This document shows positions 55,138 through 63,413 of a stretch of 64,000 nucleotides of DNA, one piece after another. Below the pieces are notes generated by a model. The model saw only the letters and a list, made by a program, of their open reading frames with translations. It had not been told where the DNA came from and searched no databases. The position numbers and the translations under genes were made by a program. Numbering within the stretch: position 1 is the stretch's first letter; every line of letters begins with the position of its first letter. The DNA comes from Paraburkholderia silviterrae. GTDB taxonomy: Bacteria > Pseudomonadota > Gammaproteobacteria > Burkholderiales > Burkholderiaceae. The stretch lies in assembly GCF_004353915.1 (NCBI RefSeq), contig NZ_SMRP01000029.1:1-64000 (forward strand), read 5' to 3'.

Positions 55138-58125
55138 ATGCAAACGACCGATAACGTCTCGACCCAGTACGAAGGCGCGCCTGCCGCGCGCACGCTGGGT
55201 GGCCAGCCGCAGGACGGCCAGGCCGGCGCGACGCAGTTCGCCGACCACAAGGTGATCCGCCGTAACGGCAGCGTTGTGGGCTTCGAGCCGTCGAAGATCT
55301 CCCTCGCGATGACCAAGGCATTCCTGGCCGTCAATGGCGGGCAGGGTGCGGCGTCGGCGCGCGTTCGCGAACTCGTCGAGCAGCTCGCGCAGAACGTCGT
55401 GCGCGCACTCGTGCGCAGCCGTCCGAACGGCGGCACGTTCCACATCGAAGATATCCAGGATCAGGTCGAGCTCGCGCTGATGCGCGGCGGCGAGCACAAC
55501 GTCGCGCGCGCCTACGTGCTGTATCGCGAGAAGCGCAACCAGGAGCGCGCGCAAGCGCCGGAAGCGGCGGCGGCAGCGCCCGGCATCAATGTCACGGACA
55601 ACGGCGTCACGCGTCCGCTCGACATGAACGCACTGCGCGCGCTGATCGTGTCGTCTTGCGACGGCCTTGGCGATGCGGTGAACGCAGATCCGATCGTCGC
55701 GGAAACGGTGAAGAACCTCTACGACGGCGTGCCGATGGCGCAGGTCTACGACTCGGCGATTCTCGCTGCGCGCACGATGATCGAAAAGGACCCGGCGTAT
55801 AGCCAGGTGACCTCGCGCATCCTGCTGCACACGATCCGTCGCGAAATTCTCGAAGAGGAAGTGACGCAAGCCGACATGGGCTGGCGCTACGCGGAGTACT
55901 TCCCGCAGTTCATCAAGCGCGGCGTCGAAGCCGGCCTGCTCGACGACAAGCTCCAGCAGTTCGACCTGAAGCGTCTGGGCAACGCGCTCGACGCGAGCCG
56001 CGACCTGCAGTTCGGCTACCTCGGCCTGCAGACGCTCTACGACCGCTACTTCCTGCACGTGCACGGCACGCGCATCGAGATGCCGCAGGCATTCTTCATG
56101 CGTGTCGCGATGGGCCTCTCGCTCAACGAGATCGACCGCGAAGCGCGCGCGATCGAGTTCTACAACGTGCTCTCGTCGTTCGACTTCATGTCGTCCACGC
56201 CCACGCTGTTCAACTCGGGCACGCACCGCTCGCAGCTCTCGTCGTGCTACCTCACGACGGTTGCCGACGACCTCGACGGCATCTACGAAGCGCTCAAGGA
56301 CAACGCGCTGCTCTCGAAGTTTGCGGGCGGCCTCGGCAACGACTGGACGCGCGTGCGCGCGCTCGGCTCGCACATCAAGGGCACCAACGGCAAGTCGCAA
56401 GGCGTCGTGCCGTTCCTGAAGGTCGTGAACGACACGGCCGTGGCCGTGAACCAGGGCGGCAAGCGCAAGGGCGCGGTGTGCGCGTACCTGGAGTCGTGGC
56501 ACCTCGACATCGAAGAATTCCTCGAGCTGCGCAAGAACACCGGCGACGACCGCCGCCGCACCCACGACATGAACACGGCGAACTGGATTCCCGACCTGTT
56601 CATGAAGCGCGTGATGGAAGGCGGTGACTGGACGCTGTTCTCGCCCTCGACCTGCCCGGATCTGCACGACAAGTTCGGCGCTGAATTCGAACAGGCTTAC
56701 ACGGCTTACGAAGAGAAGGTCGCGCGCGGCGAGATCAAGCTGTTCAAGAAGATCCCGGCGGCGCAAATGTGGCGCAAGATGCTCGGCATGCTGTTCGAAA
56801 CCGGTCATCCGTGGATCACGTTCAAGGATCCGTGCAACATCCGTTCGCCGCAGCAGCACGTGGGCGTCGTCCACTCGTCGAACCTGTGCACGGAAATCAC
56901 GCTGAACACCAGCGACACCGAAATCGCCGTGTGTAACCTGGGCTCGGTGAACCTCGTCGCGCACATGGTCGAACAGGCCGACGGCACGTACGCGCTCGAC
57001 CACGACAAGCTCAAGCGCACCATCAGCGTGGCGATGCGCATGCTCGATAACGTGATCGACATCAACTACTACGCGGTGTCGAAGGCGCGCAACTCGAACC
57101 TGAAGCATCGTCCGGTGGGCATGGGCATCATGGGCTTCCAGGACTGCCTGCACGTGCTGCGCACGCCGTTTGCTTCGCAAGAGGCAGTGGAGTTCGCCGA
57201 CCGCTCGATGGAAGCCGTCTGCTACTACGCGTACTGGGCGTCGACGGAGCTGGCAGCCGAGCGCGGCCGCTACTCGACCTACCGCGGCTCGCTGTGGGAT
57301 CGCGGCATCCTCCCGCAGGACACGCTCAAGCTGCTCGCCGAGCAACGTGGTGGCTACGTCGAAGTCGACTCGAGCGAGTCGATGGACTGGACCTCGCTGC
57401 GCGAGCGCATCGCCACGCACGGCATGCGCAACTCGAACTGCATCGCGATCGCGCCCACGGCCACCATCTCGAACATCATCGGCGTCTCGCCGTGTATCGA
57501 GCCGACGTTCCAGAACCTCTACGTGAAGTCGAACCTCTCGGGCGAATTCACGGTGGTGAACGACTACCTCGTGCGCGACCTGAAGGCGCGCGGCCTGTGG
57601 GACGAAGTCATGGTCGCCGACCTGAAGTACTTCGACGGCATGCTCTCGCGCATCGACCGCATCCCGGCCGACCTGCGCGCGGTGTACGCCACGGCGTTCG
57701 AAGTGGATCCGACGTGGCTCGTCGAAGCGGCTTCGCGTCGCCAGAAGTGGATCGACCAGGCGCAGTCGCTGAACATCTTCATGGCGGGTGCATCGGGCAA
57801 GAAGCTCGACGAGATCTACAAGCTCGCCTGGATCCGCGGCCTGAAGACCACCTACTACCTGCGCACGATGGCGGCGACGCACGTCGAGAAGTCGACGGTC
57901 GCGCACGGCGCACTCAACGCAGTGCCGACGGGTGGCGCGAACGGTGGCGGTGCGGGCAGCGCAGGCGGCGCGGGCTTCGGCGCAGCGGGTGGTGCCGGCA
58001 ACGGCGCGGGCTCGAGCGTGATGCAGGCGGCGCCGGCGGTGGAAGCCGCACCCGAAGCGGACGGTCCGGTGTGCATGATGCGTCCGGGCGATGCCGGCTT
58101 CGAAGAGTGTGAAGCTTGCCAATAA
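55138..58125 (+). CDS. nrdA: Class Ia ribonucleoside-diphosphate reductase, alpha subunit NrdA
   Basis: 995-aa large subunit converting NDPs to dNDPs. An N-terminal ATP-cone (HKVIRRNGSVVGFEPSKISLAMTKAF, from about residue 36) provides dATP inhibition; the 10-stranded barrel carries C370 (LSSCYL), N582-x-C584-x-E586 and C599 (CNLGSVNL). The C-terminal redox pair is C991/C994 (CEAC), reached by a Gly/Ala-rich linker (~930-975) that should act as the swinging arm. It is about 230 residues longer than E. coli NrdA, as in related betaproteobacteria. ATG 55138 follows AGGAG by 8 bases; an upstream TTG at 55132 is less likely. Confidence 0.96.
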   Translation: MQTTDNVSTQYEGAPAARTLGGQPQDGQAGATQFADHKVIRRNGSVVGFEPSKISLAMTKAFLAVNGGQGAASARVRELVEQLAQNVVRALVRSRPNGGTFHIEDIQDQVELALMRGGEHNVARAYVLYREKRNQERAQAPEAAAAAPGINVTDNGVTRPLDMNALRALIVSSCDGLGDAVNADPIVAETVKNLYDGVPMAQVYDSAILAARTMIEKDPAYSQVTSRILLHTIRREILEEEVTQADMGWRYAEYFPQFIKRGVEAGLLDDKLQQFDLKRLGNALDASRDLQFGYLGLQTLYDRYFLHVHGTRIEMPQAFFMRVAMGLSLNEIDREARAIEFYNVLSSFDFMSSTPTLFNSGTHRSQLSSCYLTTVADDLDGIYEALKDNALLSKFAGGLGNDWTRVRALGSHIKGTNGKSQGVVPFLKVVNDTAVAVNQGGKRKGAVCAYLESWHLDIEEFLELRKNTGDDRRRTHDMNTANWIPDLFMKRVMEGGDWTLFSPSTCPDLHDKFGAEFEQAYTAYEEKVARGEIKLFKKIPAAQMWRKMLGMLFETGHPWITFKDPCNIRSPQQHVGVVHSSNLCTEITLNTSDTEIAVCNLGSVNLVAHMVEQADGTYALDHDKLKRTISVAMRMLDNVIDINYYAVSKARNSNLKHRPVGMGIMGFQDCLHVLRTPFASQEAVEFADRSMEAVCYYAYWASTELAAERGRYSTYRGSLWDRGILPQDTLKLLAEQRGGYVEVDSSESMDWTSLRERIATHGMRNSNCIAIAPTATISNIIGVSPCIEPTFQNLYVKSNLSGEFTVVNDYLVRDLKARGLWDEVMVADLKYFDGMLSRIDRIPADLRAVYATAFEVDPTWLVEAASRRQKWIDQAQSLNIFMAGASGKKLDEIYKLAWIRGLKTTYYLRTMAATHVEKSTVAHGALNAVPTGGANGGGAGSAGGAGFGAAGGAGNGAGSSVMQAAPAVEAAPEADGPVCMMRPGDAGFEECEACQ

Positions 58126-58643
58126 AGCGGCAGCGCGCGATGCAACATCGCGCTGCGCATGTGCGTCCGACTGCAGGACCGGAAGCACCAAGGCAGCATC
58201 AGTAGTCAGTAGTAAACAGTAGGTAGTCGACGTAACGGGCGGTGCGCGCAATGCGCGTCGCCCGATTCCCCCGGCGGCGCGCGGCACGCGCGTTGCGCCG
58301 CGCGAACCAGACACGAGGCGCGGCGCGTAAAGATGGGATGCACGAAGCGCGTAACAGGAAGGAATCCCTGGAGTTTTACGCGCGAGCAAACGGCGCACAG
58401 CGAACCCACTTTCACTCGCGCTCACGATGTCGCGAAGACCAACGAGCAGCCTCGCAAGTGCGATGTTCAAGCGACGATAACACGATGCTCACGCACCGCT
58501 CACACGACGCAATCGACACGATGCGATAACAAAGTGTTGTATCGAGGTCGCAACGCGAATCGAAAACAGGATTTTTCGTGTGCGAACCCTTTTATCGCGC
58601 ATGAAAAGATGGTACAAACCGATCTAAATTGATGGTGACATTT
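58126..58643. other. Long nrdA-nrdB intergenic region
   Basis: 518 gene-free bases, clearly less GC-rich than the flanking genes in its second half. Contents: a hairpin right after nrdA (58135-58153), a cluster of CAGTAG repeats (58200-58223: CAGTAGT twice in tandem, then CAGTAGG), and no clear NrdR box. Open frames up to 99 codons exist but have poor composition and no start signals. No convincing nrdB promoter found. Confidence 0.45.
58135..58153 (+). terminator. Hairpin just after nrdA
   Basis: GCGCGATG (58135-58142) and CATCGCGC (58146-58153) form an 8-bp stem with a CAA loop, 9 bases after the nrdA stop. No T-tract: an attenuator, stability element or Rho-assisted terminator. Confidence 0.4.
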
Positions 58644-59867
58644 ATGCTCAACTGGGATGACGAGAACACGGCTGTAACTCCGTCGAGCGGTGCGCAGCAA
58701 AACGCAGTGCGCAACCTCGCGGGTGAAGCTGTCTCTGTTCCGCAAACGCAGTTCGGTCTGCGTTCGGCTCCTCAGTCTTCTTCGGCGCAAAACATCTTCG
58801 CCGCCGACTTCGCAGTCGCACCGCCGCCGCAGGCGCCGGTCTCGACCGAAGCCCGCGTGAATGTCGCCGACAAGCGCATCATCAACGGCCAGACCGACGT
58901 GAACCAGTTGGTCCCGTTCAAGTACAAGTGGGCCTGGGAGAAGTATCTGTCCGGCTGCGCGAACCACTGGATGCCGCAGGAAATCAACATGTCGCGCGAC
59001 ATCGCCCTGTGGAAGGACCCGAACGGTCTGACCGAGGACGAGCGCCGCATCGTCAAGCGCAACCTCGGCTTCTTCGTCACCGCCGACTCCCTCGCCGCCA
59101 ACAACATCGTGCTCGGCACCTACCGGCACATCACGGCGCCCGAATGCCGCCAGTTCCTGCTGCGCCAGGCGTTCGAAGAGGCGATCCACACGCACGCGTA
59201 CCAGTACATCGTCGAGTCGCTGGGTCTGGACGAAGGCGAGATCTTCAATGCGTACCACGAGGTCAAGTCGATCCGCGACAAGGACGAGTTCCTGATCCCG
59301 TTCATCCACGTGCTCACGGACCCGGCGTTCAAGACCGGCACGCTCGAAGCGGACCAGGCCCTACTCAAGTCGCTCATCGTGTTCGCCTGCATCATGGAAG
59401 GCCTGTTCTTCTATGTGGGCTTCACGCAGATCCTGGCGCTCGGCCGCCAGAACAAGATGACCGGCGCCGCGGAGCAGTACCAGTACATCCTGCGCGACGA
59501 GTCGATGCACTGCAACTTCGGCATCGACCTGATCAACCAGATCAAGCTCGAGAACCCGCAGCTGTGGACCCCGGCGTTCCGCGCGGAGATTACCGAGCTG
59601 TTCAAGCATGCGGTCGACCTCGAATACCGCTACGCGGAGGACACCATGCCGCGCGGCGTGCTGGGCCTGAACGCATCGATGTTCAAGAGCTATCTGCGCT
59701 TCATCTGCAACCGTCGTTGCCAGCAGATCGGTCTCGATACGCTGTTCCCGAACGAAGAGAACCCGTTCCCGTGGATGAGCGAGATGATCGACTTGAAGAA
59801 GGAGCGCAACTTCTTCGAGACGCGCGTGATCGAATATCAGACGGGCGGTGCGCTGTCCTGGGAATAA
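58644..59867 (+). CDS. nrdB: Class Ia ribonucleoside-diphosphate reductase, beta subunit NrdB
   Basis: 407-aa radical-generating subunit with a di-iron/tyrosyl cofactor. Visible metal-site elements are FEEAIHTHAYQYIVE (ExxH) and the later DESMHCNFG (ExxH) helix pair. The conserved core starts near residue 75 (NQLVPFKYKWAWEKY); the first ~65 residues are a Ser/Ala/Gln-rich extension. ATG 58644 gives MLNWDDENT, the usual start; the ATG at 58632 and TTG at 58629 are alternatives, none with a strong ribosome site. It ends in the C-terminal tail that docks on NrdA. Confidence 0.94.
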   Translation: MLNWDDENTAVTPSSGAQQNAVRNLAGEAVSVPQTQFGLRSAPQSSSAQNIFAADFAVAPPPQAPVSTEARVNVADKRIINGQTDVNQLVPFKYKWAWEKYLSGCANHWMPQEINMSRDIALWKDPNGLTEDERRIVKRNLGFFVTADSLAANNIVLGTYRHITAPECRQFLLRQAFEEAIHTHAYQYIVESLGLDEGEIFNAYHEVKSIRDKDEFLIPFIHVLTDPAFKTGTLEADQALLKSLIVFACIMEGLFFYVGFTQILALGRQNKMTGAAEQYQYILRDESMHCNFGIDLINQIKLENPQLWTPAFRAEITELFKHAVDLEYRYAEDTMPRGVLGLNASMFKSYLRFICNRRCQQIGLDTLFPNEENPFPWMSEMIDLKKERNFFETRVIEYQTGGALSWE

Positions 59868-60307
59868 CCCGGGCGCACTGCGGTGCCAGGTCTTTTGGGG
59901 TTGCCTCGAGGCGCCATGCGGGCGCCTCGACCGGCATGATGATTAGGAGCAGGAACGCCTGATGCAAAGCGTGCCCGGAGCCAGGCTGGCTCACATACGT
60001 GCAAGGCACTTTGCGAACCCTTCAGTGGGATGGGCAAACTTCCCCCCGGAAAAGGGCGTAGGTCGTGTGACCTGCGCTTTCAACGAACGTTGGCCGGTGT
60101 CGGTATCCGACGCCGGACCGATCTGGCGCGCGGTGCCTCGTGGCACGGCGCGCCTTACCGCATTCATTAGCGTAAGCGCGCGGGATCAGCGTACGCCGAT
60201 GAATAGCCCGCTTCGTAGTGTGCGCCGTGAGAAGCGTTCGCGGGAAGCGGGTTTTGACGAAGGGTGTAGTTTGAACTGACTCTCATCTGAACCTGAAGGA
60301 GAAAAAA
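59868..60307. other. Region between nrdB and the histone-like gene
   Basis: 440 gene-free bases. It has a perfect 10-bp hairpin TCGAGGCGCC/GGCGCCTCGA at 59906-59930 (no T-tract), a likely nrdB transcript end. A TTGACG near 60251 lacks a matching -10. Open frames here are not supported by start signals or composition. Confidence 0.4.
59906..59930 (+). terminator. Hairpin downstream of nrdB
   Basis: 10-bp perfect stem with a 5-nt loop, about 40 bases after the nrdB stop. No T-run. Confidence 0.45.
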
Positions 60308-60910
60308 ATGGCTACTGCCAAGAAGAAACCGGCGGCGAAGAAAGCCGCAGTGAAGAAGGTTGCCGCGAAGAAGGCCGCGCCGGCCAAGAAGGCCGCAGCG
60401 AAGAAGGTCGCGGTGAAGAAGGTTGCAGCCAAGAAAGTCGCCGTGAAGAAGGTTGCTGCGAAGAAGGCAGCACCGGCGAAGAAGGTTGCTGCGAAGAAGG
60501 TTGCCGCGAAGAAGGCAGCACCGGCGAAGAAGGCCGCAGCCAAGAAGGTTGCAGCCAAGAAAGTCGCGGTGAAGAAGGTTGCCGCGAAGAAGGCAGCACC
60601 GGCGAAGAAGGCCGCAGCGAAGAAGGTCGCCACCAAGAAAGTCGCGGTGAAGAAGGCTGCCGCCAAGAAGGCGCCTGCGAAGAAGGCTGCTGCCAAGAAG
60701 GCCGCGCCTGCGAAGAAGGCTGCTGCCAAGAAGGCTGCGCCTGCGAAGAAGGCTGCCGCGAAGAAGGCTGCCAAGAAGGCACCTGCGAAGGCGGCCGCTG
60801 CCGCGCCTGCTGCCCCCGCTGCTGCACAACCGGCCGCGCCGGCAGCAACGGTGAAGACGGCGCTGAACCCGGCCGCAGCATGGCCGTTCCCGACCGGCAG
60901 CCGTCCGTAA
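60308..60910 (+). CDS. Histone H1-like KA-repeat DNA-binding protein
   Basis: 200-aa protein of almost only Lys, Ala, Val and Pro: AAKKVAVKK / AAPAKKAAAKK units from residue ~5 to ~165, then an Ala/Pro tail ending TALNPAAAWPFPTGSRP. It resembles the C-terminal tail of eukaryotic H1 and bacterial HctB/AlgP/BpH-type proteins that compact DNA; no globular domain. AAGGAG precedes the ATG. Repeat units are in-frame at DNA level, so length is likely to vary between strains. Intrinsic terminator follows. The exact target or role is not known. Confidence 0.9.
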   Translation: MATAKKKPAAKKAAVKKVAAKKAAPAKKAAAKKVAVKKVAAKKVAVKKVAAKKAAPAKKVAAKKVAAKKAAPAKKAAAKKVAAKKVAVKKVAAKKAAPAKKAAAKKVATKKVAVKKAAAKKAPAKKAAAKKAAPAKKAAAKKAAPAKKAAAKKAAKKAPAKAAAAAPAAPAAAQPAAPAATVKTALNPAAAWPFPTGSRP

Positions 60911-61020
60911 GCAGTACGAGCCGAAGCGCGCGAGAGTCAGTCAAAACGCGCGCTTCGGTGGCAGGGCCTGGTGGTGTGCCTGCGGGTGAATCTGCAGGTG
61001 TGCTCGCGAGGCACGCTCCC

Positions 61021-61058
61021 AATCCCGTCGCCGGGTTTGTCCGCGACGGGATTTTTTT
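61021..61058 (+). terminator. Terminator of histone-like gene
   Basis: AATCCCGTCGC (61021-61031) pairs with GCGACGGGATT (61043-61053) and runs into eight T. About 110 bases after the stop; the rest of the 316-base gap up to 61226 holds only the next terminator. Confidence 0.88.
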
Positions 61059-61126
61059 TCGTCTGCACGCCTGGTCCACGTGCCTCTCGTGCGAGCGCCG
61101 CGCAAGCCGGATCGGGCGCGGGCATG

Positions 61127-61161
61127 AAAAAAGGCGCATGCACAGGGGAGCACATGCGCCT
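61127..61161 (-). terminator. Terminator of glycine-zipper lipoprotein gene
   Basis: On the minus strand AGGCGCATG and CATGCGCCT (61153-61161, 61132-61140) form a 9-bp stem followed by a T-run (61127-61132 complement). Confidence 0.8.
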
Positions 61162-61226
61162 GAGGTTCCGCAGGAGGGCGCAAGGCGCCGCTGCGGTACA
61201 GGGGAAACCGGGTTGTCGTTACGAGT

Positions 61227-61703
61227 TTAGTGCGTTACGCGCGTGACGCCGCCGCTCGAGAGCAGGCGCACGCGGTCGCCGGCCTGGAAGACTTCGCCCG
61301 TGGCGGATTGCGTGATGGCGCGGTAGTCGCCGTTGTCGAGGCGCACCGTGATCTCGAGGCCGTTGTGCATCGCCACGCCGTTCTCGACCGCGTTGCCGGC
61401 CACGGCGCCCGCGATGCCGCCAATGATGCCGGTGATGATCGAGCCCGTGCCACCGCCGATCTGGCTGCCCGCCACCGCACCGAGCGCACCGCCGCCCACC
61501 GCGCCGAGCCCGCTCGGCTGGCCATTGTTGGAGCTGATCTTCACCGCACGCACGCTTTCGACCGTGGCCATGCGCACGGTGGCTTCACGTTGCGCCTGCG
61601 AGGCGGTGTAGACATCGGCGGAACTGCTGTTATAGGCGCAGCCTGTCATGGCGAGCGAGCCCGCGATCATGACAGCGACAATCAGACGACTTGTTGTTTT
61701 CAT
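61227..61703 (-). CDS. Glycine-zipper outer-membrane lipoprotein (SlyB/Rick-17kDa-like)
   Basis: 158-aa lipoprotein precursor. Signal MKTTSRLIVAVMIAGSLAMTGC with the mature Cys at 22, followed by a Gly-zipper two-helix segment (GAVGGGALGAVAGSQIGGGTGSIITGIIGGIAGAVAGNAVE, ~66-108) and a small beta domain (EITVRLDNGDYRAI... RVRLLSSGG). The family (SlyB/PcpY-like) is associated with outer-membrane stress tolerance; role here is inferred. GGAG stands before ATG 61703; longer in-frame starts are Arg-rich and discarded. Confidence 0.87.
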   Translation of the reverse strand: MKTTSRLIVAVMIAGSLAMTGCAYNSSSADVYTASQAQREATVRMATVESVRAVKISSNNGQPSGLGAVGGGALGAVAGSQIGGGTGSIITGIIGGIAGAVAGNAVENGVAMHNGLEITVRLDNGDYRAITQSATGEVFQAGDRVRLLSSGGVTRVTH

Positions 61704-61755
61704 TTCCCGTAACTCCAATGAGTGCCGCCAACGACAACGGTGGCGGCACCCGGAT

Positions 61756-62697
61756 TCAGAGCGGCAGTTCGTAACCGAACGCCGTCTTGAATCGTTCTTT
61801 GATTTGCGCCTTCGTGGGCGCATAGTTTTGTGGACCAAGGTGCTCGATCTTCAGCGCGCCCATGAGGCTCGCGAGACGTCCCGTGGTGGCCCAGTCAAGG
61901 CCGTTCTCGATACCGTAGAGCAAGCCGCCGCGGAACGCGTCGCCGCAACCCGTGGGATCGAGCACTTGCTCGGCCTGCACCGGCGGAATATCTTCGACGC
62001 CGCCGCCATGGTAGATCTGCGAGCCGTGCTCGCCGCGTGTGACGATCAGCGCGTCGACGTGGCTCGCGATCTCGTCGAGTGACCAGCCGGTGCGATGGCT
62101 GACCAGGTTGGCTTCGTAGTCGTTGACCGCCACATAGGTGGCGAGTTCAATGGCGCGTCGAAGCGACGCACCGTCGAATAGCGGCAGTCCTTGACCTGGA
62201 TCGAAGACAAACGGGATGCCCGCCTTCGCGAATTGCTCCACGTGCTGGACCATGCCGTCGAAGCCGTCCGGGGCGACGATGCCGAGCTTGACGCCAGGTG
62301 CTTCGTCGGCGCGGTTCAGGTGCGATTGCATCATCGCGCCCGGGTGGAAGGCCGTGATCTGGTTGTTTTCGAGGTCGGTCGTGATCATCGCCTGCGCGGA
62401 CCACGTGTCGGGCAGCACGCGCACGTGCGCCTTCGAGAGACCGAGCGTGTCGAGCCGCTCGAGGTAGGGCTGCGCATCGGCGCCACCGAGCGTCGCCATG
62501 ATGCGCGCGTCGCCGCCCAGCAGATGCAGCGAGTAAGCGATATTGCCCGCGCAGCCGCCGAATTCGCGGCGCATCGTCGGCACGAGGAAGCTCACGTTCA
62601 GGATGTGCACCTGCTCGGGCAGGATGTGCTCCCGAAAGCGGCCTTCGAAAGTCATGATGTTGTCGTAGGCGAGCGAGCCGCAGATCAGCGTAGCCAA
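61756..62697 (-). CDS. PfkB family carbohydrate/nucleoside kinase (adenosine kinase-like)
   Basis: 313-aa ribokinase-fold kinase. The PfkB signature 2 DPTGCGDAFRGG at 247-258 contains the catalytic base D253 and anion hole; the N-terminal GGCAGNIAYSLHLLGG (47-62) is substrate-side signature 1. Similarity pattern suits adenosine/nucleoside kinases of Burkholderia more than phosphofructokinase, but substrate is not provable. Translation most likely starts at TTG 62697 (AGGA about 9 bases upstream). It is followed by the lipoprotein gene on the same strand. Confidence 0.82.
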   Translation of the reverse strand: MATLICGSLAYDNIMTFEGRFREHILPEQVHILNVSFLVPTMRREFGGCAGNIAYSLHLLGGDARIMATLGGADAQPYLERLDTLGLSKAHVRVLPDTWSAQAMITTDLENNQITAFHPGAMMQSHLNRADEAPGVKLGIVAPDGFDGMVQHVEQFAKAGIPFVFDPGQGLPLFDGASLRRAIELATYVAVNDYEANLVSHRTGWSLDEIASHVDALIVTRGEHGSQIYHGGGVEDIPPVQAEQVLDPTGCGDAFRGGLLYGIENGLDWATTGRLASLMGALKIEHLGPQNYAPTKAQIKERFKTAFGYELPL

Positions 62698-62808
62698 GGC
62701 GGGGATTCCTGTAATGCGTGTGGTGGGGGAGAGGGCGGCGCGTCGTGGGTGCTATCGAGCCGGTATTGCGCCGGACTGTGGCCAACTCGCGCGCGCCGCG
62801 ACCCGGTA

Positions 62809-63309
62809 TTACTTCAGTGCGGCGAGTGCGGCGTCGTAGTTCGGCTCGTCCTTGATCTCGCTGACGCGCTCGGCGTAGACGACGTTGTCGTTCGCGTCGA
62901 TGACCACCACGGCACGCGCCGTCAGGCCGGTCAGCGGGCCGCTCGTGACGTCCACGCCGTAGGCTTGCGCGAACTCGTGGCCGCGGAACGTCGACGCCGT
63001 GACGACGTTCTCGATGCCTTCAGTCGTGCAGAAGCGCGCGGCGGCGAACGGCAGATCACCCGAGATGACGACGACAGCCGTGTTGTCGAGCTTGGCGGCG
63101 GCTTCGTTGAACTTGCGCGTGGAGGTGGCGCAGACCGGCGTGTCGAGGCTCGGCACGATGTTCAGCACCTTGCGCTTGCCGGCGAAATCGGCGAGCGCGA
63201 CGGGCTTGAGGTCTTTGCCGACGAGCGAGAACGCGGGGGCCTTCTGGCCGGCCGTCGGGAAGGTGCCGGCGACGTCGATCGGGTTACCGCCTAGCGTGAC
63301 TTGACTCAT
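62809..63309 (-). CDS. tpx: Thiol peroxidase Tpx
   Basis: 166-aa atypical 2-Cys peroxiredoxin that reduces lipid and H2O2 peroxides with thioredoxin. SLDTPVCATSTRKFNE with peroxidatic C60; resolving C94 in ARFCTTEGIENV, the standard Tpx pair. MSQVTLGGNPIDVAGTFP is the family N-terminus; GGAG is 8 bases upstream of ATG 63309. Upstream open frame is not coding. Second peroxiredoxin in this window. Confidence 0.95.
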   Translation of the reverse strand: MSQVTLGGNPIDVAGTFPTAGQKAPAFSLVGKDLKPVALADFAGKRKVLNIVPSLDTPVCATSTRKFNEAAAKLDNTAVVVISGDLPFAAARFCTTEGIENVVTASTFRGHEFAQAYGVDVTSGPLTGLTARAVVVIDANDNVVYAERVSEIKDEPNYDAALAALK

Positions 63310-63348
63310 GATGTGCTCTCCGAATGCAGTGCTGTTGTGGTGAAGGGC

Positions 63349-63370
63349 GCACCCGGCTTCGGCCGGGTGC
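63349..63370 (-). terminator. Hairpin between DUF3426 gene and tpx
   Basis: GCACCCGGC and GCCGGGTGC (9 bp) enclose a 4-nt loop (TTCG on +, CGAA on -). No T-tract. In the 104-base gap downstream of the DUF3426 gene. Confidence 0.4.
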
Positions 63371-63413
63371 AGGTAACGCGCGCCCGCGCGTTGACGGGCG
63401 CCGGCGCGGTAGT

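Noticed and set aside
58333..58632. 99-codon frame in the nrdA-nrdB gap
   Set aside because: Composition unlike the genome's coding bias, no start signal, no recognisable domain; a second frame overlaps it.
59962..60279. 105-codon frame between nrdB and the histone-like gene
   Set aside because: No ribosome site and no domain; likely chance in high-GC DNA.
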